From DATKKX01 sp035542775 (GTDB taxonomy: Bacteria; Planctomycetota; Phycisphaerae; UBA1845; UTPLA1): a stretch of 30,317 nt of DNA. Positions 17,718-26,800 of this stretch are shown in pieces. Both the position numbers and the translations under genes were made by a program. Below the pieces are notes generated by a model, which saw nothing but the letters and a program-made list of their open reading frames with translations, did not search any database and was not told the DNA's origin. Numbering within the stretch: the first letter of the stretch is position 1; every line of letters begins with the position of its first letter. Location of the stretch: contig DATKKX010000498.1 of NCBI GenBank assembly GCA_035542775.1, positions 1 to 30,317 of the forward strand. The letters run 5' to 3'.

Positions 17718-18737
17718 TTACGTCCTGCGGTAGAGGAAATCTGGGATTGGATCGCTGCGCTGGTTCATCACCAATCCAAGACATTGAACGCCGGCAAGGT
17801 CCAGACGTTTCTTGGCCTCAGCCACCGTCTCGCGCGGCGTCTCTCCGGCCCGAGCCACCAGCAGGGCCCCCTTCACCAGCCCGCCGATGACCTGCGGATC
17901 CGGATGGGCATTCGCCGTCGTCACGTCGATGATCGTGTGATCGTAGCGCTCCTGAAGGCGGGCGATCACCGCCTGTGCCTGGCGACTCTTGAGCAGGCCG
18001 AGAGGCTGTTCAGCGGCCGCGCCGGCCGGCAGGACGTACAGCATGTTGCCGTTCGGCAGCCTCACCGCGTGCATGGCCGCCTCCAGCGCAATACGACCAT
18101 CAAGCACGTCAGTCAGACCCGGCTCACCGGGAATGCCGAGAACTTCCGCTACCGCCGGGTTGCGGAGATTGAAATCGACCAGCGCGATTCGCCGCTCGCG
18201 ACTCGCCTCGGCGCCGACCAGGGCCAGCGAAACAGCGATCTGCGTCGCGCCATCGCGGCGCCGCGCCGCAGTCACGATGATGGCCTTGGGCGCGGGACGG
18301 TCCGCCGAATAGAAGATGCTGCCCCACAGCTGGCCCAGCTCCGCCTCCGCCTCCTCCCGCACGCGGTAGGTGGCCTCGGTAACGGAGCCGACCTTCGGCT
18401 CAGGCTTCAGGCCGACTTTGCCGGCGACGATCTCTTCGGTTCCGGCCGTTGCGTGCACGTCGGCAACTCCTTCCTGCCCTTCCAACTCTTCAACCTCCCC
18501 AACCGCCTCCGATTGCGGGACGCCGTTGATGAGCTCGATCTCCTCGATGGCCTCGTCAATCTTCCCCACTTCTTTGGACCAATCCAGATCAGACTCTTCG
18601 CCCTTCTCCGGGCCGGCTGGTGGCATGCCTGCGGATTCGGGCGGAGGCCAGATCTGCTCGGGCTCCGAAGCCATCTCAAAGTCTTCGTCAGCGGGCTTCT
18701 GTGGCTTTTGATCCTGTTTGTCCGGAGTTTCGGACAC
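17718..18737 (-). CDS. CpsD/CapB-like tyrosine-kinase homologue with broken ATP site
   Basis: A 339-residue cytoplasmic protein. Residues 1-120 are acidic and low-complexity. Residues 135-335 align with bacterial tyrosine kinase (BY-kinase/MinD-like) domains that pair with Wzz proteins. The key residues are altered: the Walker A region reads ARRRDGATQIAVSLA, with Ala164 where the P-loop Lys is expected; Walker A' reads LVDFNLRNP instead of DADLRRP; Walker B reads TIIDVTT. There is no C-terminal tyrosine cluster, only one Tyr three residues from the end. It may bind the Wzz-like protein without phosphorylating it. GTG start at 18737 with GAGGAG 9 nt upstream; a TAGAAT hexamer upstream (18758-18763) lacks a clear -35. 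Confidence 0.8.
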   Translation of the reverse strand: MSETPDKQDQKPQKPADEDFEMASEPEQIWPPPESAGMPPAGPEKGEESDLDWSKEVGKIDEAIEEIELINGVPQSEAVGEVEELEGQEGVADVHATAGTEEIVAGKVGLKPEPKVGSVTEATYRVREEAEAELGQLWGSIFYSADRPAPKAIIVTAARRRDGATQIAVSLALVGAEASRERRIALVDFNLRNPAVAEVLGIPGEPGLTDVLDGRIALEAAMHAVRLPNGNMLYVLPAGAAAEQPLGLLKSRQAQAVIARLQERYDHTIIDVTTANAHPDPQVIGGLVKGALLVARAGETPRETVAEAKKRLDLAGVQCLGLVMNQRSDPIPDFLYRRT

Positions 18738-18909
18738 GGTGCTGGCTCCTCACGCGTATTCTAGCCTTGCTCTCGCTACACCATAGCCATTATCGGCAAC
18801 GTCCCGGGTCGGGATGCGTTATATGATGGCCCTCCAAAGCCCGCTTTCCACTAACCTGCCATCATCTCGGATGTCATGCATCCCGGAGACGCTCAACTCG
18901 ATTACGAGG

Positions 18910-20547
18910 CTATGTGCCGACGACCAAGCTTCGACCTCGCTTCCTGACCGAGCCGATGACAGGCACGCCCAGGTAGCGTTCCGCCTCGCCAATGGACCGC
19001 AAGGTGTGGTCAAAGTGATCCGCCATGAACGCGAAGGCCACTCCGAGCAACAAGCTGACCGCGAGGGCGACCAGCGTGTAAATCAGCGTCTTCGGGGACA
19101 CGGGCCGTTCCTGGTCCGGCCTGGAAGCCTTGTCCAGCTTGGCGATACTGACCGATTCCCGAGCTCGCAACCCATTGGCGAACGCGTCGATGCGCTGCTG
19201 CTGCAAATCCTGCAGGTGCTTCAGCGCGACCGTGAAGTCGTTCTTCAGCCGGGCATAGGTGACCAGCTTCTGCTGGACCTCGCTCTCTTCGGCGGCGGTG
19301 CTCTTGACCAGCTCCTCGTTCATGGCCTTCTGCTGTTCCCGCGCCTTGATGCTCGCCGCCAGACCCGTGGCATGCGCAGCAATTGCGCGTAGCAACTGGC
19401 GCTTGCCTTGGCTGATTTCCTCTTTCAGATACTGCATATCGCGACTGGCATCGGTAAACCGTGTCTCAATCTTCGCCCGCTTGGCTTCCAGCGTGGCAAG
19501 CGATTTCACCAGCTCATTAAACCCGACATCGTCTATTAAGAAATCGACGGCGACGGAAGCGAGGGCGGAATCGACCTCCTCGTCGCTCAGCTTGGCCACG
19601 CCGTCCGGCTCGAACACCTTCTCCGAAAGCGTTTCCCTCATCACGTCGTACATGGCCTTGTCGCGGGCCAGATCCATGGCCAGCTTGGCGTCGTTCTCGC
19701 GGACTTTGGTCAGGACCACCTGCACCCCGTGCTCGGTTCCGCTCTTCAGCAACTGCTCCAGCACCCCGATGTCCGCGCTGTTCTTGGTGACGAAGGCTTC
19801 ATACTCGCCGATCGTCTTGTCGACGACTTCCTTGCTGAAATCGTCGATCACGTCTCTCATCACGCGCATCGCCGGATCGCTCAATTCCTGCTGCAACTCC
19901 TGGTAACGGACCATGTACATGTCCGCGAGCAGATCCGCCACGTACATGGCATTCAGGTATGAATCCGATTTGCCGGGCTGGCTCGGCCGGTCTGCAGTCA
20001 GCGTGAACGTCTCGGTCATCGCGACCTGCTCGCCGCCCGGGGTCTCCAGCTTGATGGACTTGCGGAAATCGGAGAATTCCTTCTGATCGCCGGAAAGGAC
20101 CTGCTCCACTTTGGGGGCCACTTTCCCGCTCTTGTTCTCCAGGAAGTCTCTGATGCGGGCCTGAATCTTGGTGACGTCGCCGTCCCCGCCCCCTCGGGCC
20201 TTGTCCCAGGCAGCGCGCATTTCATACCACTGGTTGCGAAGCTGATCATCCTCCGCGATCACCTTGGCCCGGGCCAGAACCAGATCCGACATGACGATCT
20301 GCTGCTGGGCCTTGACGAACACCTCCAGGGCACGCTCGCTCTGCTCAGTAGTGATCGGGTTCCTGTTCAAGGGCCGCTGGAAGATCAGGTTCACCTTGCT
20401 GCGGTAAGTCGCCGGAACAAAGCGGCAGACGGCATAGGTTCCCCCCGTGATCAGCACAATGATGAAGAGCAGCATGCCCCAGTGCTGGAACATGATGCGG
20501 ACAATCTCGCGGAGCGATCTCGTGCCGTAAGAATACGAATCGTTCAT
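18910..20547 (-). CDS. Wzz/GumC-like polysaccharide chain-length protein
   Basis: A 545-residue polysaccharide co-polymerase in the inner membrane. N-terminal segment about 24-44 (MLLFIIVLITGGTYAV), a long mostly helical, coiled-coil-rich periplasmic domain (about 50-480), then PVSPKTLIYT leading into the second membrane helix (about 487-508) and a short cytosolic end. The P-x2-P-like motif before the second helix is typical of the family. It sets chain length and couples the polymerase to the Wza-like exporter. The periplasmic part is longer than that of E. coli Wzz and closer to GumC/PCP-2a proteins. Unlike Wzc it has no fused kinase; the partner is the separate CpsD-like protein 172 bp downstream. 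Confidence 0.9.
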   Translation of the reverse strand: MNDSYSYGTRSLREIVRIMFQHWGMLLFIIVLITGGTYAVCRFVPATYRSKVNLIFQRPLNRNPITTEQSERALEVFVKAQQQIVMSDLVLARAKVIAEDDQLRNQWYEMRAAWDKARGGGDGDVTKIQARIRDFLENKSGKVAPKVEQVLSGDQKEFSDFRKSIKLETPGGEQVAMTETFTLTADRPSQPGKSDSYLNAMYVADLLADMYMVRYQELQQELSDPAMRVMRDVIDDFSKEVVDKTIGEYEAFVTKNSADIGVLEQLLKSGTEHGVQVVLTKVRENDAKLAMDLARDKAMYDVMRETLSEKVFEPDGVAKLSDEEVDSALASVAVDFLIDDVGFNELVKSLATLEAKRAKIETRFTDASRDMQYLKEEISQGKRQLLRAIAAHATGLAASIKAREQQKAMNEELVKSTAAEESEVQQKLVTYARLKNDFTVALKHLQDLQQQRIDAFANGLRARESVSIAKLDKASRPDQERPVSPKTLIYTLVALAVSLLLGVAFAFMADHFDHTLRSIGEAERYLGVPVIGSVRKRGRSLVVGT

Positions 20548-20602
20548 GGTCGTCTCGCTATGCTTATCAAGAGCTCTTGGCCTTGTTCATCGCCCGCTCA
20601 AC

Positions 20603-21766
20603 TCACGGCCCGATCTGGGTATTGATCCTGGGCGGGCCGATGGTCTTGCTCTTTACAAAGTTCGGCGCGTTGTAAATCTGATAGCCGAAGTTCATGCCCA
20701 GGATGCCGGTGAACGGAAACACCTTTTGGACGCCTCTCGCGAACACCTGGTCGATCCAGTCATCCGCCACGGCCAGGCCGGTCGGAGGCACATAAATCAC
20801 GTCTTCATCGGCCAGATACATGTCGTATCGGAACTCGCTGCCGTTCGGCACTCGCCCATAAGGGCCGGATTTGGTGGCCGACAGCACGGCGTTCATGTCG
20901 AACACGATCGCCTCAGGCAGCGGCAAATGTTGCCGACGGACCAGCAGAATCCTCCGCGTGTCGGCCCGGGCATTGGGCCCGCCCGACCGGATGAGCGCCT
21001 GCATCAACGTCACCGGCGTCGTCGCCTCCACCAAGCCAGGCGACAGCACCTCGCCCATGACGTAGAACTTCTTCGGAGCCAGCTCCAATAGCTGCACCGT
21101 CACCTCGATCTCCTGCAGGTCGTTCTGGGCGTACATCTCGTCCAGCATCTTCTTCGCCTGGTGGACGGTCTTCCCTCCCACCAGGGCCTGCCCCACATAC
21201 GGCAGGTCGATCGTCCCGTCCGGCTTGACCGGAACCAATCGTGACTGTCCGCGGGGAGCAGTCGTGATCGCCTTCTTCAACTCGACGATCTTCACATTCG
21301 CCGCCTCCACCACCACGGTCAGCTCCGGGTCCTTGATGTACCGCGCATAGGCCTTCTTGAGCTGCTCCTCCAGGTCCGCCGCCCCCAGACCTTCCGCCCG
21401 GATGCGGCCCAGCAGCAGACAATGAACGTATCCATCCCCCTGCACCGTCAGCTTCTGATCGAACCGGTCCTGGTAGGGAAACTGGATCTTGATGATGTCC
21501 TCGATCTTCAACTGGTACGGCTTCTCGGTGACGACGTTTTTTACCTGGTAGATGATCTCCAGCACGTCGCCGACGTTCAGCCGGTACGGAGGCCGGTCAA
21601 CCAACTGCTCCGGCACGCCCGTTGCCATCTCCGAGGGCTGATAGAACTCGGGCGGCTCGACCGGGTTGGCGTCGGGAATCCGGTGGTTGGTCCGGGAGCA
21701 ACCGGCCGCGGCGACCAGCATCACGATCGCCGTCCATCCGAACGTTTGCCATTTTCTGCTGATCAT
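20603..21766 (-). CDS. Wza-like polysaccharide export lipoprotein
   Basis: A 387-residue outer-membrane lipoprotein; the signal peptide ends in VAAAGC with the acylated Cys at 23. PYRLNVGDVLEI (about 60-71) is the start of a polysaccharide-export domain, and a second related start, PYQLKIEDIIKIQFPY, follows at about 84, before two further blocks (DGYVHCLLLGRIRAEG; DGTIDLPYVGQALVGG). An SLBB-like domain begins KFYVMGEVLSPGLVEA. The C-terminal ~60 residues lack the clear amphipathic helix of E. coli Wza. It forms the exit channel and works with the Wzz-like protein encoded 55 bp downstream. The ATG at 21766 has GGAGAG upstream. Confidence 0.9.
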   Translation of the reverse strand: MISRKWQTFGWTAIVMLVAAAGCSRTNHRIPDANPVEPPEFYQPSEMATGVPEQLVDRPPYRLNVGDVLEIIYQVKNVVTEKPYQLKIEDIIKIQFPYQDRFDQKLTVQGDGYVHCLLLGRIRAEGLGAADLEEQLKKAYARYIKDPELTVVVEAANVKIVELKKAITTAPRGQSRLVPVKPDGTIDLPYVGQALVGGKTVHQAKKMLDEMYAQNDLQEIEVTVQLLELAPKKFYVMGEVLSPGLVEATTPVTLMQALIRSGGPNARADTRRILLVRRQHLPLPEAIVFDMNAVLSATKSGPYGRVPNGSEFRYDMYLADEDVIYVPPTGLAVADDWIDQVFARGVQKVFPFTGILGMNFGYQIYNAPNFVKSKTIGPPRINTQIGP

Positions 21767-21799
21767 TCCTGACTCTCCGCAGCGGCGAGTTCAATCCCC

Positions 21800-22609
21800 T
21801 CAGGGCGCAATCGAGGCGTCCCTCACCTGGCGTTGAACCGCGGTGAGGGCGCTTTGGGCCTGGCTGTATCGCGGGTACTGACCCACATAAACCATCTGCA
21901 ATGTCTCGCCCGAGCGGGATCGCGCCTCGATCCTCGGGCTCAGGCCGGCTTTCTTCAGTTTGTCAACCAGCTTGTTGGCCTCCGGCTTGTCCCGAAAAGC
22001 CCCGCATTGAATGGTGAAAAAGTCGTTGGGCCATTCGTTCATCCGCTTGGCGTTCTCCGCGAGCGGGCTGCTCGGGAAAAGTCGGGGCACGGCGGCAAAT
22101 TCCATCCGGGCCTGCTTCCACTGGCCTTCGCGCTGCAGGCATACACCGTAGTTGTACCGCACCAGATCGGCGGGCGGCCCGTCCGGCAGGCCCTTGAGTG
22201 CCGACGCGAAATGCGGAATGGCTGCGGCGGACTTGCCGGCTTCGTAAAGCAGCGTCGCCGTCATCGCGTGGGCCTTGGCCGTCAAAACCGCATCCCTCGA
22301 CAGCCGGATGCAATGCTGGGCATCCTCGGCGGCCTTCATCTTGTTGGACTGCTTTTCTTCGCAGAGGGCGCGAAGGTAGTAGGCCTCGGCAGACTCCGGA
22401 TGGTCTGGATAGTTCTTGAGAAAGTCGTTCAGCGTGCCCATCGCCGCCTGGTAGTTGTTGCTTCGATAGGCATTCTCGGCGTCGGTCTTTTGCTGCTTGG
22501 CCGCCGGCGGCAGCTCGGCGCAGCCGACTAAAACGGGAAGGGCGAGAGCAACCAGCAATCGCTGGAGCTTCGCAGGCAGAGTCGGTTGCATCCGTGCGTG
22601 TCTTGCCAT
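21800..22609 (-). CDS. TPR lipoprotein with C-terminal SPOR domain
   Basis: A 269-residue lipoprotein. LPVLVGC gives the lipid-bearing Cys at 30. Residues 40-190 hold four or so TPR-like helical repeats resembling YbgF/BamD-type proteins (SNNYQAAMGTLNDFLKNYPD, SAEAYYLRALCEEK, LVRYNYGVCLQREGQW). Residues 195-265 are a SPOR domain (FFTIQCGAFRDKPEANKLVDKL, ending in QMVYVGQYPRYSQAQSAL), which binds denuded peptidoglycan glycans. I start at ATG 22609 because the signal peptide begins there; the frame stays open upstream to 23242, but that part is low-complexity. It is the first gene of the polysaccharide locus, 33 bp before the Wza-like gene, and may anchor the export machine to the wall. Confidence 0.85.
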   Translation of the reverse strand: MARHARMQPTLPAKLQRLLVALALPVLVGCAELPPAAKQQKTDAENAYRSNNYQAAMGTLNDFLKNYPDHPESAEAYYLRALCEEKQSNKMKAAEDAQHCIRLSRDAVLTAKAHAMTATLLYEAGKSAAAIPHFASALKGLPDGPPADLVRYNYGVCLQREGQWKQARMEFAAVPRLFPSSPLAENAKRMNEWPNDFFTIQCGAFRDKPEANKLVDKLKKAGLSPRIEARSRSGETLQMVYVGQYPRYSQAQSALTAVQRQVRDASIAP

Positions 22610-23151
22610 GTCAGCTTTACGCCTGTCGGTGGTACACGTCGCGCCCTCCGTGAGATCGCGACGCTCGGCACTCTCCGCATCAGACCTTGGCCGCAGAGTC
22701 CCAGACCCACGGCGCGGATAATGCTCCCCACCACTTATCGGAGGGCATGGAAGGGGCTTGAAGTCAAAAAGCCCGCAAAGAATGCTCTTATCGCCAGCCG
22801 GAATCCGCCCGCCCCTCGCGATCTCCTCCCGCTCCCAGCCCACTTGCTCCCGACAACATATCAACGCTGCCGCGCCGCTCTCCATCCGCCCCGCCGAGCT
22901 CCACGCCCTCACCCCCGGCAAAACCTGCCTCGCCCATGTTTTAGGACCCGCCCCGCCATGTCGCGAGCAATCAGAGCCCGACCGGGAGGGAGTGGCATCC
23001 ACGCATCCCCCGTTCCCTGTCCCGCGTTCCCGCCTTCTCTGCGTCTTCGCGCCTCTGCGTGAGCTCTTCCCGCTCTCAAGTCTGAAATCCCCCACCCCGC
23101 CGCTCGCCCCCATCCCGACGCTTCGGCGTCTCAAACTCTCAAGTTTTGGAC

Positions 23152-23180
23152 TTGTTTTTAGGCTAATGTTAGGATATAAT
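23152..23180 (+). promoter_or_regulatory. Candidate promoter with perfect -10
   Basis: TTGTTT (23152-23157), a 17-bp spacer, TATAAT (23175-23180). Just after it are GGAGGAAGGT and a five-codon ORF, ATG CAT GTA TCC GCG TAA (from 23193). Transcription would start near 23187, inside that ribosome-site-like sequence, so the tiny ORF may not be translated from this promoter. The nearest plus-strand gene, lptD, is 680 bp away. Confidence 0.45.
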
Positions 23181-23417
23181 ACGGAGGAAGGTATGCATGT
23201 ATCCGCGTAATAGGAGGGCGACCAAGAACGCCTAACAACCAAGAACTGACAACTAGACCATTCCGCCGATTGAAGGTCAAAGGGCTGGCGAAGTTGCGCG
23301 TCGTCGCGGTGGTTTGCACATAAAAAATTCTTCGCGGTTTGCAGAACGCCCCCTGCGGACTCCTCGCCGGACTGGACAGCGGGTCACCTTCGGAGAGCTG
23401 ACAACTGACAGCTCTCT

Positions 23418-23553
23418 TTGCAGCCGTTCTCGGCGGATTGCACCTGCGGAGTCGACGGGTGGCACGGACAAACCCGGTTTGTCCGTGCTGAACCGCGAGC
23501 CGCCCTTGGAAGCCTGACGATTTTCCTTGCGGCCGTTTGCGGCGCTTTGCACC
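23418..23553. repeat. Two 27-nt imperfect direct repeats
   Basis: Copies at 23418-23444 and 23527-23553 share 22 of 27 positions (TTGCRGCCGTT...CGGCG..TTGCACC). The palindrome at 23462-23488 lies between them. The arrangement looks like a degenerate composite repeat rather than a gene. Confidence 0.5.
23462..23488. repeat. Palindrome upstream of lptD (13-bp arms)
   Basis: GCACGGACAAACC (23462-23474), one central C, then its exact reverse complement (23476-23488). The outer part, GGTGGCACGGACAA...TTGTCCGTG, is shared with the larger palindrome behind lptD at 26909-26962, so both belong to one family. They resemble REP-like elements. Confidence 0.7.
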
Positions 23554-23697
23554 CCCAGGCAGGTGCAGACGCCCGATGCCTCCAGCCCATGACACCCCAA
23601 GGAGGCCATGAACGACGAAGAACCAAGCACCAACGACTGACAACTTGCTCGAAACCGGCGGGGAAAACCGGCCCCCGTAGTAGCCTTGACTGGCCGA

Positions 23698-23725
23698 TTG
23701 ACACCCCCGCCGCCGGCCCTATAAT
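23698..23725 (+). promoter_or_regulatory. Consensus sigma70 promoter for lptD
   Basis: TTGACA (23698-23703) and TATAAT (23720-23725) both match the consensus exactly, with a 16-bp GC-rich spacer. In DNA this GC-rich such a pair is unlikely to be chance. Transcription would start near 23732, giving a leader of about 136 nt to the lptD start chosen here. Confidence 0.7.
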
Positions 23726-23867
23726 CCGCCTCGCCGTGGGCGGCCGGCATCGCCTCGATGCTGCGCGGCGGCCGGCCCACGATCAGCGACGCTGGAACGT
23801 CGCTTGGTCCGTAGTGCGGACTATCTCCTGGCCGTGCCCGATGCGCGCGCATGCGGTCACGGGGCAG

Positions 23868-26800
23868 ATGAGCCACATGCAACGGATTGTGTTGGTCATC
23901 CTTGGGACCGCCTTTATTACCGGGCTATGCCCGGCCGGTGCGGCTGCCCAGATATCCAGTACCCCTGAGGAGCCGGTCGGGTCGGCCCTCGACGAGGAAC
24001 TCCAGCCTCTCCTGCCCCCCGGGATCAGCGATTTCAACATCGAGCTCTACGGCAAGCAGGCCTACACCTGGACCTTGCCTGACGGCGCCAAGACCATCGA
24101 GGTCTTAGGCGATTTCTCCGCCCGGATGGGCCAGTACAAAGTCGCTGCCAATGACGCCGTCATCTGGTTCCAGCGGCACGAATGGCAGGACCGGCACTAC
24201 CTGGACCTCGAGATCTTCCTCTGGCAGGGCGCCGAGATCATCCAGCCCTCCGGCACTACCGAGAAAGGCCCGGCCCTGCTCGTCACGCTGAGGAGCTTCG
24301 GCACCCTGATTCTCAACGCGGATGCCCACGCCGCCGTCGATGATTCGCAGAGCGACCTCTTCCTCGAAGCCTCGCGCGCCCGCGGCCTCCTCGAAGTCGT
24401 CCCCCCGACCGAAGCCCAGAAGGCGGCGACGCCGGTGGAAGTGGCTCCGACCGTCGAAAAACTGCTCGCCGCCCAGCCCAAGCCCCCCCGCATCGTGGCC
24501 TTTTCCGTCGGACCCCAGGGACAACTGCAGCATGAGCAGCACGGCGACCAATCGGTGATCATCGCCACTGGGGACGTTTTTGTGTCGCAAGGATCGCCCG
24601 CCGAAAGCGGCGAATACCTGGAACTCCACGCCGACGCGGCCGTGCTCTATCTTCGCGCTGACAAGCTGGGACAAACGTTACCGGGCATCCTGGAGCAGGA
24701 GCAGCCCCAGCCGAAGAAGCGCCGGGGAGCGAAGAACGAGCTGGAAGCTCAGCCGACGGAAGTCTCGCCGCCGGCGGAGAGCGGGAACAAGAAGGACAGG
24801 CTGGACCGCCAGGCCTTTCGCGAATGGGTCTCCGCCGCATATCTGGAGGGGGACGTCGTACTGACCCGTGGCGAGCGGATGATCCGAGCGTCGAAGCTGT
24901 ACTACGACTTCGAGGCCGAACGGGCCCTCATTCTCGACGTCGTCATGCGGGCCCTGGAGCCGTCGAAAGGTCTGCCCATCTATGTGCGGGCCGAGCAGGT
25001 CCGCCAGTTGTCGCCGACCGAATACAACGCCGAGAAAGCCCTCATCACTACCAGCGAATTCCATACACCGCATGTGGCCATCGGCGCCGAGAAAGTCACC
25101 CTGACCGATCGCACGCCGCGGAACGAGCGCGGGGACGTCATCGGCGTGGAGGCCGGCACGTACAAGGCCTACAACACGACCCTGGACGTCGAGGGCGTAC
25201 CCATCGCCTACTGGCCGTTCTCGCAAGGCGACTTCTCCCGCGACCGCATGGCATTCCGCAGCGCCAAGTTCGGCTACGAGAGCGACTTCGGCGCGGTCGT
25301 TGAAACCCGCTGGTACCTGTTCAACCTGCTCGGTCTCCAGCAACCCGAGGGATATGACGCCACGCTCAAGCTCGACTATTTCAGCGAGCGTGGGCCGGGC
25401 GTCGGCATCGACATGGACTATCACCGTGACGATTACTTCGGCCTGCTGCGGACCTACTACATCAACGACCACGGCAATGACGACCTTGGCTCCGGACCCT
25501 TGAACAACGTGTCACCGGACACCGAAAACCGCGGTCGGGCCCTGTGGCGGCATCGCCAGTTGCTGGGCAAGGGCTGGGAGCTCACTCTCGAAGGTTCGTA
25601 CATCAGCGATGACCAGTACATGCTGGAGTACGAGCGCAACGAGTGGGAGAACGCCAAGCCGCCGGAAGACGCCATCTACCTGGTGAAGCGTCAGGACAAC
25701 TGGCAGTTCTCCACTCTGGCGAACTGGCGGCTGAACGACTTCCTCACCGAAACCGAGCACTTCCCCGACGCAAAGTTCAGCCTGATCGGCGAGCCGCTCG
25801 GTGAGATCGCGACGTTGTATTCCGAGTCCCGCACGGGCATGGTCCGCTACCGTCCCGACGAGAGTTACCTGCGACAGCCCTCGCCCAACGGACCGAACCC
25901 CTGGAACGACCCCCACCGGACCGGTTCCGTCGTCCGAGGGGACACCCGCGAGGAACTGGAATTCCCCGTTCCCAGTCTCGGCCCCGTGAAGCTCACGCCC
26001 TACGCCATGGGCCGGCTGACCGGCTGGGACGACTCGCCCACGCCCGACAGCGGCAATCTGGGGCGGGGCTTCGCGTCATACGGTTTGCGGGGTAATACCA
26101 TCTTCAGCAAGGTGGATGACTCGGTTGAGTCGGAGATGCTGGACCTGCACCGTTTGCGGCATGTCATCAAGGCCGAGGGGTCGTTGTGGAACGCTCATTC
26201 CAACAAGGACCCGCTCGATCTCAGCCCGTTCGATCCGGATGTAGAGCAGATCGACGACTTTGGCGGCGGCACCATCGGCGTGCGGCAGCGCTTCCAGACC
26301 CAGCGCGGCGGGCCCGGCAAATGGCGGACGGTCGACTGGATCGTCTGGGACGTGTTGGCCGGCTTCTTCAACGATGCCGAGAAGCACATGCGGACGGACG
26401 GCGATTACATCTACAGCCGGCCGGAGGACAGCCGTTCCTCCAATTTCATCGCGACCAATTTCCAATATCGCATCAGCGATTCAACTGTCGTGGTCTATGA
26501 CGGCGTTTACGACACGAACCGCGGCAACATGGGCACCAGCGCCATCTCGCTGGCCGTGGAGCGTGAGCCGCGAATGTCGTATTTCGTCGGCTGGCGCTAT
26601 GTCCACGACACCGACGACAGCCTGCTCGGCGGTGGGGCCAATTACAAGCTGACCGAGAAGCACACCGTCGCCATTCGCGAGTTCTACGACCTCGATGCCG
26701 GCAGGAACTACAGCACTGAGCTCGCCTACATCCGCAAATGGCCCCGCTGGTACAGCTCTATCGCTTTCGACGTGGATCGCACCCTCGATGAGTGGGGCGT

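Larger units (their letters stand above)
22610..23867. other. Repeat-rich intergenic region (no gene supported)
   Basis: 1258 bp between the divergent polysaccharide locus and lptD. Frames in it are low-complexity, and no family is recognisable. It contains a patch around 23035-23070 with runs like CTCTGCGTCTTCGCGCCTCTGCG that resemble a widely dispersed intergenic repeat; three CTGACAACT copies (23246, 23398, 23637); two 27-nt direct repeats; a 13-bp-arm palindrome; and two plus-strand promoter matches. I see no convincing minus-strand promoter for the polysaccharide locus. The SD of its first gene is also weak. Confidence 0.7.

Noticed and set aside
22610..23242. N-terminal extension of the SPOR lipoprotein frame
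   Set aside because: A clear lipoprotein signal begins at 22609; the 211 codons before it are Arg/Gly/Ser-rich and coincide with intergenic repeats.
23418..23867. N-terminal extension of the lptD frame
   Set aside because: It would begin with TTG inside a direct repeat and run through a palindrome, and the consensus promoter at 23698 lies within it. The signal peptide begins at about 23868.
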